Below, one piece after another: positions 22,309-35,074 of a stretch of DNA of 64,000 bases. The stretch is from Tachypleus tridentatus. Its lineage: Eukaryota; Arthropoda; Merostomata; Xiphosura; Limulidae. How positions within the stretch are numbered: position 1 is the first letter of the stretch; each line of letters begins with the position of its first letter. The stretch is from NCBI RefSeq assembly GCF_004210375.1, contig NC_134831.1:3658001-3722000 (forward strand), written 5' to 3'. Both the position numbers and the translations under genes were made by a program. Under the pieces are notes generated by a model. That model made no database searches. It was not told the origin of the DNA and was given only the letters and a program-made list of their open reading frames with translations.

Positions 22309-23653
22309 ACAAAAGTAGGGGTGACTTTTCGCGAATATTTTTCAGCAAACAAATAATTATATGCGATCTATTCTTGTTAGGATTGGGAAACTGTTAATGA
22401 TTATCGAACTTTACTAGACATATTTAAAACCAGTTAGAATCCAATATCCTCATAGCATCCTAAAGAAGAATATTCACACAATAAAAGCAGTACATGATAA
22501 AACAGATTCTCTCTAATAGCTACAGGGTGACCAAATAAAAATCAAAACATATAAAATAAGATTCTACTTTTTAAAAAACCACAATTCCAGTTTTTGTTGA
22601 AAAAAGTATATGTTACTTTAACTTTCTATTTCGTGAATATTGTAGGCCTGGATCTAAGATCGGTATAGTACTTTTCGTGAGAGTTGTACAAAATGAAAAA
22701 CACACAAAAACAACCACATATGCAAGGTAGAAAGAAACACACAGTGCCTTTCTGGCAACATATTTCAATTCATATTTTATTTATCTGGTTAGTTTGATTG
22801 TTTCTAAGTGCAATTGATTATTTGTACTCCATCTACCATGGAAACCCCTATTTTTAGAATCATAAAATTTACCTGCTTATATCTATGAACTTTGCCTTTC
22901 TTTTCCTCCAAAAATATAAAGAATAAGGGTTATGAAACCAGCACATTAGGTGTTTTTTCTTTTTACTTTCTTATTGTAAAACCATCCAATGAACGATTAG
23001 AAAAGCAGATAAATTTTTTTCAGCAGCTATGATTAGATGGGTTATCTATAGTTTCAAAATAATGAAAGGACGTGTATTTCTACAAATAATAATATTACAA
23101 ACAAAAAAGAACATTAAACAAACACAATACCCAAAATGCAAAGCGAAAGAAAGAAATCTTGAAATGAAATTGATCACAGAGTCATTCAAATTTCACAAGT
23201 CTATAAAACTCAGTTTTTACACATCATATCATTCTGCGGAATTTGAATACGTTAATTCATTCTCTCTCCCCTAAAATGTAAATGATTATTAACATTTTGG
23301 AACCGGAAACTGTCACACATGTAAATAAATCTTTACACTTGGTACCAGTTTCAGTTTTGTTCTCTGCAGAGAATGATGGTGAGTGAGTCTTGGAATGGAT
23401 TTATTGGTAGCTACGGCTGATACCAAGATGGTGTAAAATATAATTGGTTAAAACGTCATTTAATCCTTCACTTAAAAAAAACAAGTTTTATTTTCTACTT
23501 TTTCAAGAGGAAAATCTAAACGTTGAAAACAAAAATATAACAGAAAGTATGACAACTTTTTAAAATAATTTATATTTTTCTGAGATCGGTGTCTGTTTAA
23601 TTCATAAGTTAAGTTTATACTCATTACGATGTTTTTAACGTTCAAATCTCTTG
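22309..23653. other. No gene seen
   Basis: One Lys-rich 81-codon plus-strand frame (23029-23274) lacks any motif; no repeats recognised. Confidence 0.5.
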
Positions 23654-23766
23654 GTGAGACGGCGGTAACTTTACGGACTTATTATGCTAAAATCCGGTGC
23701 TCGAATCCTTGCAGTCGACATAGCAGATAGCCCAATATGGTTTTGCTCTGAAACAACCAATCAAAA
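23654..23766 (+). mobile_element. SINE family B copy
   Basis: GAGACGGCGGTAACTTTACGG, CTAAAATCCGGTGCTCGAATC and the tail CATAGCAGATAGCCCAATAT. Confidence 0.72.
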
Positions 23767-24345
23767 CCTAGCTGGTCTATTTCAAATAATGAATCAATAT
23801 TTAAACTTATGGGTTTATGATGACAGAATTTGGGGTATAATAAACAACCAGGCTATGATTTAATATGTTACAACATGTAACCATTTGGTTATTCAAGGTA
23901 ATTCTTTCGTGTCCACCCTTCAGAAAATGTAAAAACTTAAACCGAATCTATTTTTTTTTCATAAAATTATATAAAGATCCCTTGTTCAAACTCTTGTTGG
24001 CCCACAGCAACTCATGTCATAAACCAACAACCCTGTTAGAAAACTAAATTGTTTTAACCGAAGTTTATTTTGTTTTTTTCTGTTCCTTACGTTTGTGTTC
24101 TCTCATCTTGTCTTCAAAACCAAGAAATAAGAAGCCTGTATTCTCTCGATCCTAGGAATTACCAACTAAGCTTCGATATTATAAACTCTCCCCATCTTTC
24201 CTCAAGAAAAAAAAATAAAATCAAATATTTTAACCCTCTCTTTAGATAACCCTTCCATTGTACTAGCTTACCTCTGAATCCTTTCCAATATCCTCACTTA
24301 GATAAAAAGACCGAAAATGTACACAGCATTCCAAGCGAAGCCGCT

Positions 24346-24462
24346 CCTCGTTGGTACAGCGGTAAGTCTACGGAGTTACAACGCTAAAATAAAGGGTTCG
24401 ATTATCCTCGGTGGATACAGCAGATAGCCTGATGTGGCTTTGTTAAAAGAAAACACACACAT
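24346..24462 (+). mobile_element. SINE family B copy
   Basis: TTGGTACAGCGGTAAGTCTAC, TTACAACGCTAAAAT, B box GGGTTCGATTATCC and GATACAGCAGATAGCCTGAT. Confidence 0.75.
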
Positions 24463-24564
24463 ACACCCAAACGAAGCCTAACTACATTGATTTGTGATCA
24501 ATATGTCTATAAATACACCCTAAACATTTACTGGCTTTGCTGAACTAGTGTCTTCCCCTTAGAG

Positions 24565-24837
24565 GGCCCGTCATGGCCTAGCGCGTAAGGCGTGCGACTC
24601 GTAATCCGAGGGTCGCGGGTTCGCGCCCGCGTCGCGCTAAACATGCTCGCCCTTCCAGCCGTGGGGGTGTATAATGTGACGGTCAATCCCACTATTCGTT
24701 GGTAAAGAGTAGCCCAAGAGTTGGCGGTGGGTGGTGATGACTAGCTGCCTTCCCTCTAGTCTTACACTGCTAAATTAGGGACGGCTAGCACAGATAGCCC
24801 TCAAGTAGCTTTGTGCGAAATTCCCAAACAAACAAAC
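24565..24837 (+). mobile_element. SINE family A, full length; best reference copy
   Basis: The 5' head folds as a tRNA: A box TGGCCTAGCGCG, anticodon loop CTCGTAA (anticodon CGT, Thr), and B box GGTTCGCGCCC. Then come the body with GGCGGTGGGTGGTGATGACT and the tail TTTGTGCGAAATTCCCAAAC-AAAC. A 12-bp target duplication TTCCCCTTAGAG / TTCCCCTTATAG (24553-24564, 24838-24849) shows retroposition by a LINE-type endonuclease. The right duplication is the start of a family B copy. Confidence 0.92.
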
Positions 24838-24962
24838 TTCCCCTTATAGGGACAACGATAAGTTTTTGGACTCACAACAATAAAATTCGGGGTTCGATTC
24901 CCCGTGGGAAACACAGCAGATAGTTCAAAGTAGCTTTGGTCTAAGCCAAACAACTAGCAAAC
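24838..24962 (+). mobile_element. SINE family B copy, target of a family A insertion
   Basis: Perfect B box GGGGTTCGATTCCCC; tail CACAGCAGATAGTTCAAAGT. Its first 12 bases are the duplicated target of the family A copy that precedes it. Confidence 0.78.
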
Positions 24963-26224
24963 AAATCATTTCCCCAAGGTTAGAAATTATGAGGATAAAT
25001 TCTGACTTCTAAAGTAACTTTGGATAGATAAACTCAACCTAGCAATTTCAGTGATAAGTGTTGAGATACATAGGAACATATTGATAAGTTTGTTTAAAAA
25101 CAAATAAAATGTGAGCCACATACTTATAACCTGCTCTATATGAAGAAAGAAATAGCAAATTAGTATTTTTAGGCCCATAGTACAGCTAAAAAATAAATTG
25201 TTTTGATATTAATGACCCAAGGGTTAATTTGTAATGTAATATTCTTCAGTCATGAAAACAAACACTCATTATTTAAACTTGTGTTTGGCAATGAGAGGGA
25301 GTCATGTTAATAACTACTTTCTTCCCCTTCTTCATATCAAACCTGTTTATTTTCTCTTGCATGAGAGATATCATAGGTGCTTTGTTCTAGGGTCTTTATC
25401 TTAACTGAAAATCATTTCTTTTCTTGTACTTGGGAGTTTCTCTTGCTAACAAGAGTAAACCAATGTTCGTTTTGTTGTTGACTTCCTTTTTCATGCATTT
25501 TACGTAAAGATGTGACGCAAGTCTCGTGCACTTATATCGCTACGTTTCCTCTAAGATGTCGGCAGTATATATTTCGTAATATGTAAGTGCAAAGTTACCA
25601 TTACGAGACAACAGGGGGCACTCCACATCCGTAGATTAAACTTCTCGCTATTGGTGGTGGACGACTATCATCAAGTAGCCACTGAGCAGTGAAACGTTTA
25701 ACTAGCAAATATTTGTATAACCAAACGTGAAGCTACTCGTGTTTTTCAAGGTGGTTATCAACACTTACCTTATCTTCGCTTAACAAGCCATCGATTAAAA
25801 TATTAGTATTACGTATATTACCTAAGTCTTACTGTTGAACCGTCCATCATTATAACGACTATCCTGAGCTACAAAGATAATATAATGGGATTTGAGCATG
25901 CTATCTGTTAGATGCATGCTATCTTTAACTTAAATAATGCGCGTCTATAACTGGGCATATTGCAACGCATTTATATGTTAGATAAACCTTTATTCGTTAA
26001 CTATACATTTTCTGAAGGGGACTAGTTTGATATGTTATGTACATATACCGTAAATTCGTTAATATAACATTATATCACTTGCTACTTATTATTAGATGTC
26101 ACTATTTTAGACTTGTTTGGAGAATTAGCTTTTACATTCGAATTCCTTATTCAAAGAAGGCGGCGACTTGTGAGTCCTAAACAATTTTAAGAAATGACAA
26201 AATTAAATTTTTCAACTTTAATCA
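24963..26224. other. No gene seen
   Basis: A slightly GC-richer patch at 25500-25740 contains an interrupted inverted repeat (TCTCGTGCACTTATAT / ATATGTAAGTGC) but no frame. Confidence 0.45.
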
Positions 26225-26505
26225 CCGATAAATGACCTTAACTAATGGACAATTGAGAGATGACCGTGATTGATGGACAATTGACAGATGACCGTGATTA
26301 ATGGACAATTGACAGATGACCGTGATTGATGGACAATTGACAGATGACCGTGACTGATGAACAACTGACAGATGACCGTGACTAATGTACAATTGAGAGA
26401 TAACCGTGATTGATGGACGATTGACAGACGACCGTGACTAATAGACAATTGAGAGATGACCGTGATTGATGGATAATTGACAGATTGACAGACAACCGTG
26501 ATTTA
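26225..26505. repeat. Minisatellite, 28-bp unit, about 10 copies
   Basis: Unit TTGACAGATGACCGTGATTG followed by ATGGACAA; the period is exact between 26281 and 26309 and neighbours. The units vary at two or three sites (GATTGATG / GACTAATG). Confidence 0.92.
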
Positions 26506-26899
26506 TGGATTTAATGGAAGTATGTGATTATAAGAAAGTAGATTATAGGAACGCTTCGACCCAACGTCTGTTGTCTCTTTTCCTTTGTCACTTTTATTTA
26601 AATGTTGTTTCTCTAGTCGCATAGAGTCCATAAACGGCCCCTGATGACCTGTTTCTTGTCGAGATCGAAGGTGGTTCTTAGAAGAGCATTACTTTTCATC
26701 TTATCATCCTCAAGGGATGCTTTTTTCTGAGACAAAAGAAAAGAACTGTTGAAATAAATGATTCAGGATAATTCGATGTCTCTCATTTCTCAAACGATTT
26801 TTAGTGTATGAAAAAATGTCTTATTCTAATTTACTTTATGTAGAAAAAGACAGTAAAAACCTTTCAGAAGTCTAAAGAGGTAGTATGATCGAATATAAT

Positions 26900-27020
26900 T
26901 CTAACGTTGCCAGGACAATGTAAAGACAAATTTATCGCTGCCATGACAGTGGGAAGCAAATGTAACGTTGTCATGACAATGAAGAGACAAATTTAATGTA
27001 ACAGTGACATTATAAAGACA
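26900..27020. repeat. Short minisatellite, about 33-bp unit, 3-4 copies
   Basis: Diverged units built on AACGTTGTCATGACAATG then AAGAGACAAATTT. Confidence 0.65.
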
Positions 27021-28234
27021 AGCCAGGTTGACTTGAGGCCTGTGAACTCTGATCACAGAATATGTCAACAGCTCATGAGAGACGGATAGTTTGGCCATAA
27101 TTAACAGAGCAATTCCTTTGAAACTCCAGATTTGTCTTCATACCATCCTTCATTGGATAAATTGAACTTGTCTCTGTGTGTGTGTGCAACATTTCTCAGT
27201 TGTTGTCATTATATATATGTATATGTATTTATTGTTTGCAAGAAAAACAATACCTTTCAAGTATCATACATTATTAGGCACGTTGATACAGACATATATA
27301 TGTATAATGCTTGTTAATAGACATTAACCGTTATCCATGTTGATGATAAAACCACAGCGTTATCTTGTTCCGATCTACCGTTACCATTGTTAGAATGCTA
27401 CATGTTATCACTTTCAAGCTGCAGATAGTAAGCTAGATTTATGTGTTCATTATTCATAGGTGGCGCTTTATATATTTTTTTGTAGTTTCAAACATTATAG
27501 ACGCTAAGAATATGCTGTTGTGTTACATTTATCTTTCTTTAAATGTAAAATCTGCATAACGGTTATGCTACATAAATTATTTTATTTTGATATTAGTGAA
27601 TCATTCGTCTACTGTTGGTTAATACAGTTTCTAACTACGAGAGCAAACAACTGTTTTGGTGACGACAAGTATTGTGTTTAATACATTATCAAAATATAGT
27701 AATCCTATATTACATTCATTTCTCACTCGGTGCATAAAAGTGTTTAGCAAACCTCAAATGAAATTTCTTAAGACGTTTGAGGAAAATTTAAATAATCATT
27801 TTGCCGACAGATATCCCTCCTCCCGATATCCAATTAGCTGATGGGATCATTTTGGAAGCTTTCAAGTAAAAACCATAAAGAAATCAAATTACTGAAAGAG
27901 GGTTACTTGAATACGAATACACTCAAATTGCCAAAACATTTTAAACAACAACTGTAATATTTAATACCAGGTAAAAATAACTGTTTTAATAATAATTTCA
28001 ATCATTTCCCTAGGATACTCCAGGCCACAAGTTTATTGACTTGCTCGAAGATGATTGACACTACATGTTTTAAAAAAGTAGTTTTGCTATAATTACTCTT
28101 TGACTGTTTTACACAGGAGAGATAGATAAACAGACAAATAGAAAACTAAATTTCAGTTAAAACAAATCTGTTAAAACATTAGAATATATTGAAAAGAAAG
28201 AGTAAAACCAATTTGATATTTTCTGAAGTTTTGT

Positions 28235-28345
28235 TATTTGATATACTTATTTCATATACTTATTTGATATACTTATTTCATATACTTAGTTCATATACTT
28301 ATTTAATATACTTACTTGATATACTTATTTGATATACTTATTTCA
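28235..28345. repeat. 15-bp tandem repeat, about 7 copies
   Basis: Unit TGATATACTTATTTC, alternating TTTGATATAC and TTTCATATAC forms. Confidence 0.85.
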
Positions 28346-28744
28346 TTAAGTACCTGTTTAGTGAATCATGACTTCACCTGGTGGTACATTGAGACCCTGT
28401 ATTTGTATTGCGTCTTGGAAAGCTCTTTCAAAAATTTATTTATGTATATCTGTTTTATAAAGTTTTCTTTCTGATCTTGTCCAAACTTAATGTGATGTAT
28501 TGGTCGTGCAAAGAAGGTCAGGTCTTGAGCAAAATTGATCTTCGAAAATTTCACTGTCATCAGATGTCACTGCGTTCAATTCATATGATTGTATTGTGCT
28601 GGAAATGATAAATTGATAGGAACTTCTCGTAAAGGTACATTGAGGGCCAGAATTCACCATGCAGTCTTAACATTAGCCAAAATTCCTAAGCTGATGCGAA
28701 ATAAATAAATATTAGTTTACTTAGAACATTCGGGTTTTTTGGTT

Positions 28745-28885
28745 GCATGACTACAATGCCGAACATATAAAACCAGATCCTAATTAAACTTGTTACATGA
28801 CTAAGATGTGCTATAACTGAAACCAGATTCTAATTAAACTGGTTTTATTATCAAAATGTGGTATAACTCAAACCAGATCCTTCTG
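28745..28885. repeat. Tandem repeat, about 52-bp unit, 3 copies
   Basis: Shared AAACCAGATCCTAATTAAAC with a CATGACTAAGATGTGCTATA-type spacer; the third copy is partial. Confidence 0.65.
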
Positions 28886-29254
28886 AAACATTTGCTGTGT
28901 ACGTCAAACAGCAAACGAACTCTAAGTAAAACACAAAGCTAAATAATGGGTAAATTGCCCTATAATAGCATTATATTCTCATACTTAACGCTGAGCTGGT
29001 CACCAGATGAAGGAACTGTGGTGAAGACAAAACTTTGCCTTCTTAATCGGTCACGTGATCAACTGACAGACAAATGGAGCATAAACAGACGTCTGAAGGA
29101 ACACTAAGCTAAGCCTAGTGATTAACAGAAAAGAAGTAGAAGACGATAAATCATGTAGGAGGAAAATGCAAGCACATTCTAAACACGACACTGCTGAGTT
29201 AATTCTTTAATAAGAAGACTCATTAGTCCTACTCACGTGTTACACAAATCAAAG

Positions 29255-29432
29255 TATATAAAGCCAGTGCACATCTAAACGAACTTTTCTTACGTGTAGC
29301 TAAGCTCAACTGACTGGAATAATACTCGTACGTATTGTCAATTTGAGAGGAAACACTGTCTCTTGGTTACCCTATTTTCCCCAGTCAACTGTATTTCTAC
29401 AAATTCAGGTTATATAATAATGATAAGGTAAT
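29255..29432 (+). promoter_or_regulatory. Possible promoter with a minimal first exon
   Basis: TATATAAAG at 29255-29263, then about 165 bases of leader to ATGATAAG followed by GTAATG, a splice-donor-like site. Very short first coding exons (about 4 codons) are common in arthropod secreted-protein genes, so this could be a host 5' end. No second exon with a signal peptide was found downstream, so support is weak. Confidence 0.22.
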
Positions 29433-29605
29433 GAATGGATTTTGAGCAAAACGTAGTCCTTTATATCAAATTAAAAAATGTATATTTTCTTCATTTTTAA
29501 CGGACTTTATTTATCCAAACAATAACGGAAGTCTTTGAAATATTATCAAAGAAGACGAGTTCTTTTTTGTAACTTGTCCACGTCACTATTATCCGCTCCC
29601 AGAAT

Positions 29606-29857
29606 TTTATTTGTTTGTTTTTTAATGTCGCGCAAAGCTACACGAGAGCTATCTGTCGTAGCCGTTCCTAATTTAGCAGCGCAAGACTAAAGGGAAGGCA
29701 GCTATTCATCACCACCCATCGCCAACTCTTGGGCTACTCTTTTACCAACAAATAGTGGAAATGATTTTACTTTATAACGCTCCTACGGCTGAGAGAGAGA
29801 GCTTGATTGGTGTGACGGAGATTCGAACCCACGACCCTAAGATTACTAGTCGGGCGT
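29606..29857 (-). mobile_element. SINE family A, 5' end slightly short
   Basis: Ends within the tRNA-like head after ACTAGTCGGGCG. The target duplication TCCCAGAAT lies at 29597-29605 and 29858-29866, so the shortened head reflects incomplete reverse transcription, not later loss. Confidence 0.88.
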
Positions 29858-30123
29858 TCCCAGAATGAATACACAAATGACAGATATACGTTTTATCTGA
29901 TTGCTAAAACGTACATACAGCACCAGAATGTTACCACAGATCATGTCGGTCAACAGTATAAAGAAAACTCTTTCAGCATGCAGCTTTTACGATAAATTTA
30001 GTTTATAAAGCAAAAACTGTGTTTATTTTTAAAAATCATGTTTAAAATAGCTCAAGAGTGGATCATGCATATAATCGTTTTTGCCTCTTTTCTCCATCGT
30101 CATGATATCAAAGGAAGTAATTC

Positions 30124-30345
30124 GGGTGTGGCCCAGAAGTTAACGTGCTCATACTGTAAGTTAGAGGGTTCATGTTTCCCGCCTCTTTGTACTTATAGGC
30201 TGTGAATACGAGTGTCAGCCAAATCGCACTGCTCTCTCAGACAAGAAAAGTCCAAGGGTTTACGGTAGGTATAGTTGCCTAGCTGCCCTTCTTTCTGGTC
30301 AGTTAGCTCCAAAGACACTTGTGGCCAGATAAATTGCGTTCTACA
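30124..30345 (+). mobile_element. SINE family C copy
   Basis: tRNA-like head GTGTGGCCCAGAAGTTAACG with B-box-like GAGGGTTCATGTTTCCC, then GGCTGTGAATACGAGTGTCA. The central AAGAAAAGTCCAAGGGTTTA-CGGTAGG and TAGCTGCCC are shared in outline with family A. Older than most family A copies. Confidence 0.6.
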
Positions 30346-30368
30346 CTTAAGATCCTCGGATGTGTTAT

Positions 30369-30594
30369 ATTGGTTTGTTTTGAATTTTGCGCAAAGCCGT
30401 CCCTAATTTAGCAGTGTAAGACTAGAGGGAAGGAAGTTAGTCATCACCACCCGCCGCCAACTCTTGGGCTACTCTTTTACCAATGAATACTGAGATTGCT
30501 CGTCACATTATAACCCCCTACGGCTGAAAGAGTAAGCATATTTGGTGTGACGGGGATTCGAACTCGCGACCCTCGGATTACTAGTCGATACTCC
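30369..30594 (-). mobile_element. SINE family A, truncated
   Basis: Ends in the anticodon arm (ACTAGTCGATA). The tail has lost the CACGAGGGCTATCTG block, so GCAAAGCC joins directly to GTCCCTAA. Confidence 0.86.
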
Positions 30595-32582
30595 CTCTAG
30601 CACAACTAGTCCTTGTGGAACGTTGCACGAAACGTTTAAAACAATCATTTTAGCAAAAATGCTAACTTATAATGTGAATTTGACGCAGAATCTTTCGTCT
30701 CAACCTACTGAATGGACTTAATCACGTTTATTTCTATGTAAGAAAAATTTCAGCTTTCAGTGAAAAACAACAACAGCACACACACACAACTTTAACAGCC
30801 TATGAAATAATACATTTATATCGCCTGGTAAATAGGCTAAGTTCACTGTTCAAGAAAATTTTAATAACTTTGTTCTCTGTTGATAAGAGTAGCTTTTCAA
30901 TCTAACTAGGGTGATTGTTTGACAAGTTGGCTTTGCACACGACATTCTGGCCTTGATGTTCTAATACATCTGAGAAAATACAAAACACGTTTTAAATTGT
31001 TCTTGAAAAAAGACAAGAACGAAATTCAATAATGTACTTAATATTATACGAAGACAAAATTTAACTTTTTTGTTTCATTTTTGGTTTTACGCTTTTTTTT
31101 CTGATGTCTATTACCATCATCCAAAACAAGGAAAGAAACCGGGTAGTTTGACATATTGGATTCAACCCATCACTTGATACTCAGAATGCGTACATGCTGT
31201 ATCAAACAAAAACAAAAACTATTGCCACATATCTTTACAAAAACACATCTGACAGGACTTCTATGTTTCTCTCTTTTCACGTAAAAATATGTATTATTCC
31301 TGGTGTTATAGTATGGACAGACACTTTTCTTCAGAACATTGTTGTTCAATAAACAAAAAAGAAAAAACAGTTTATAATATAGAAAAGATACATTATTGTA
31401 TACAGATAGTTGGATGATTTACTATTCCTCACTAACCATACCTCGACTTGAAGTGATAAACTAGACGGAATGCACCTTCAAATCTAATTATATACCCAAA
31501 GTAACCTATTTTCCGTTATATTCATACTTATATATATATATATTAGTATTCTTTTTGGCAAAAGAAAAAAAAATCGAGAATTAGAGTGATAAGGTTTGTA
31601 ATTTTTTGCTGCACCTTTATCTGTAAAAGTCATTTACTTACTTACTTAGATGACAATTCGTTGAAATAATGGAATTTTTATTCACTCCCTGAACACGTAT
31701 ATGGTAATTTAGGCGTATTTACAAGTACAATACTGTGAAATGGTCACTGTTAATATTCAGACACTTTAAAGGTGTTTCTTTTTAAAGGGGTGATATTTAT
31801 GGCTGTCTTTTTGTTTCATCACGATCCTCACTGTTATGAAATACCATTCTTAAGGAGGATGTATGAATTGTACTATTGTGCTGTTAGAATTCTGAGTTTG
31901 TTCCTTGTGATGAACAGGGCACAGACAACCCATTTGTATAGCTTTGCCCCTAGAATAAACAACAATTTCTTATCAGGAGTGAAAGTGATATAACAGTGGT
32001 TAAAGTAAAATTATTTTACGGGTTTGTTTGAGATAGAAATTCGACATTTTGTGTTCGTGAAGCACATAAAAACAATACCTTTTGTGTTGTTTTGGTTAAA
32101 CTATATTTAGTTGTTTTTCTCGTACTTATTTAGTTGTATTAAACTGTATTAAAGTTATCTGTGAGTATATGTCAAATGTCTATATTTAAGTAATTATTTC
32201 GATGCTTTGGAACAAAAGGTATTTATGACAGACACCCTACACTGCTATTTTGTCCCATTGAGGGAAAACAGGCTACCGGTTACTACTTACGCTAATAAAT
32301 TGACATCACTCTAACTACACTATGTAACACAAATTTTGTTCCTGGATAGTATGTGTTATTTCTTAATTGCTTATGTTATGAAAGTACAGAAAATGGCCAT
32401 TATTTCCTTCAAACTTTGTTTTCGTGACCTGGATAATGAAATTTAGAAATTAACCTATTTTCTAGGTAAAATCGGGCAAATTTGCACATTTTCATTTACA
32501 TAAGATCTTAATAAAACAACACGTGAATCAACATTTACATGTATTCATACTAAAGTTATACAAAAATGTTTAGAGTGTTTTT
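30595..32582. other. No gene seen
   Basis: AT-rich; a SINE B tail scrap at 31910-31960 (AGGGCACAGACAACCCATTT) is the only repeat seen. Confidence 0.5.
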
Positions 32583-32677
32583 CTTATAGCAAAGCCACAT
32601 TTGGCTATCTGCTCAGCCCACCGAGGGGAATCGAACCCCTAATTTTAGCGTTGTAATTCGAAGACATAGCGGGGTAC
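32583..32677 (-). mobile_element. SINE family B copy
   Basis: Intact B box (GGGGTTCGATTCCCC on its strand) and CTGAGCAGATAGCCAAATGT tail; the head ends at CCCCGCTATGTC. Confidence 0.75.
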
Positions 32678-34802
32678 AAAATGTTTAGAAGTGAGTAGTT
32701 TTTCGAGATTAGCGAATGCAATGTAAATCATTTTCACGTATCAACTCCAAATATAGTCTCCTATCATGTTTTCGTTATAAGCTCCCAGGTCGCAAAAGCA
32801 AAGTTTGAAGAGAGAAATAGGTCTTTTCCATTTAATTTAGGCATAAGCAATTGGGAAATAACACTTTCTGCCCAGGAACAAGAAAAAGTAAACATTTTGT
32901 TACATAGTGTTATGCACCTTCAGATAAAAATATGTAATATAATCGTACGGATCCGATCTTATTTCACACCAGCTCATAAAATGTAAATTTGTACTGCAGG
33001 AATTCATCCAACGCCAAGAACAGTTCGCGAAATGTGATGTGTATTTTACGAATCAACTTAATATCCTTTCTCACAGATATCATCTTTTACTTTCTATATT
33101 AAGAAATTATTGTAAATGAAAGAACTGTATGTCCTTCATAAGGAAATAAAACATGTTATTCAATGTTTTTAAATTGAAGTAAATATCAGCGAGTTTTCAG
33201 ACAAATCTTATCGAAACTGTTTTGAGATCACTAAATATTAAAAAGTAGACGGTGTACTTCCCTCCCTCTCTAGGTTTGTTAATTTTTTATAACTAGTTCA
33301 ATTTAAAATAAATAAATAAAAGTTGGAAACAGATTGTCGGATGAAGGAAATGAATTCGGATAGAGTGATGTAACTTGTGACTGACATGCAATGATAAGAA
33401 TAAGTCATGACTGACATATGACAATAAGTACATCATCCTAATTTCAAATAATCATATTTTAAAGTGTTCAAAGCGTTTAAAATATGTTCAGCTATAACAT
33501 GCGAAGTAGTATTCTTTCTAGAACCTGATCAGACCCCATCATTTATCAACATTGTTTCTAGAACCTGACCAGACCCATCCTTTATCAACATTGTTCTTAG
33601 AAACTGATCAGGCCCATCCTTTATCAACATTTTTACCAGATCCTTGCCAGTTCCATCCTTAATAAGTACTATTCCACAACCTTAGTCCTTTATCAACATT
33701 GTCCATCCTCCTTGCCATAATAAGTACTATTCCACAACCTTAGCCAGTCACGTCTTTCATTATACCTATAATTTATTAATATAAACTATGATGGCTGTAT
33801 TTCTGAAACACGACTAATCATACCTACGAAATATTACCGGTCATAAATAAAAATCAGTAAAAACGTTAGCGTTCCAGTGTATAACAACCCACATTAATAT
33901 TTAGCCAACTTGGTTTCTACAAAATATTCAGGTCTTAAAGTCTTGCTTATTTAATATAATGTTATTTGTAAAGTTGTTCTATGGCTTATAATCCGTATTT
34001 CTCATAACAGATGAAAAACATTTATTAAGTTCTCCATTTTTCAAACATTGACAATTTATTCTGGCTCGTGAACTAACGTACTTTTTTATATCATATAAAA
34101 CTAATTTCTACAGCTAAACGTAATTATTAAGACGAATGGAATCTGGGCAGTTAATAATATAGAACTTGTGTATAAGTAAGTCAAACATTTTCTGTCTGTT
34201 GAAAATGTGTGACTATATCATACAAAATATACAGAAAATTGTTTGCACATGTGATTAATCCAAAATTTAAGGAAATCACGCCATGCGACTCCTGTTGGTT
34301 AAACGGTGTTTATTTTATTTCTTAACAGTTATTTTGTTTATATTACAACATTAAAAAAATTGTTGTAATCTGTTTCTAAACCCAATTAGCTATATAACTA
34401 GTCTTTCCTTACCTTCATCAATAATACAACGTTACTATGTTTAAAATATTGATTGGTAAAACTTTTGCTAAAAAATCGTTTCAGTGAGATAACTATTCAG
34501 TGTGATGAGAAAATGGAAAAAATAATTATGTTAAAAAAAAGTAAATTATAAGATTTAGTTCAATATTGCATGAGATGTTTTTTTTTTACCATATCACGCG
34601 CTCTAGAAAAACTTCCAGAACATTCAACGGCAGGCACACGTGATAGCATGATGATAAATATAAATATATATAAAGATTATGACGTGAAGGAAACGTTACT
34701 GACTTTTATTTTTCTTCAGGAAACACAAAGCTACATACGAGCGATTCGCGTGTAACAAACAGGTTTACGCTTAAGACAATTTCAACAGTAAACCTGATTG
34801 AC
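32678..34802. other. No gene seen apart from the 39-bp array
   Basis: Unique AT-rich DNA on both sides of the minisatellite at 33.5 kb; frames are short and featureless. Confidence 0.5.
33515..33760. repeat. Minisatellite, about 39-bp unit, 4-6 copies
   Basis: Units of TCTAGAACCTGACCAGACCC followed by ATCCTTTATCAACATTG; later copies shrink and merge into a second short repeat with TAAGTACTATTCCACAACCT. Confidence 0.8.
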
Positions 34803-35030
34803 TTTGAGTCAATACACTTTAGGGGTTGGTGTTGGACTATGAATCGAAAAAGGATCAAGTGTTTGAATTGCAATATGTCACTGAATATGTTCTGCATTCT
34901 CAGCTGTAGGAGAACGTTATAATCGTGACAGTCAATCCCGTAATTCCTGGTGGCGGTTACTGCCCTCTATCTCTTTGGTCAAATGTTGTAAATTAGGGAT
35001 GGTTATGCGTAAGTCAGTTGTATTCAGGCT
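34803..35030 (+). mobile_element. SINE family C or A, old copy
   Basis: TTGGTGTTGGACTATGAATCG in the head, then GTTATAATCGTGACAGTCAA and AAATTAGGGATGGTTATGCG. It is a mosaic of a C-like head and an A-like body. Confidence 0.5.
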
Positions 35031-35074
35031 GAGAATATCAAATATGTTATCTATTGTGATGATTTATAGAACAG

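Noticed and set aside
23029..23274. 81-codon Lys-rich frame
   Set aside because: Low-complexity composition in AT-rich DNA, no motif or neighbouring exon.
24565..24640. tRNA-Thr(CGT) gene
   Set aside because: The tRNA-like part is the head of a SINE present about 20 times with the same body and tail.
25605..25625. CTCF-like site (AACAGGGGGCACT)
   Set aside because: A single short match without conservation data; chance cannot be excluded.
26225..26505. Possible CRISPR-like array
   Set aside because: Repeats are directly adjacent with no unique spacers; this is a minisatellite. The same holds for the arrays at 53, 56 and 60 kb.
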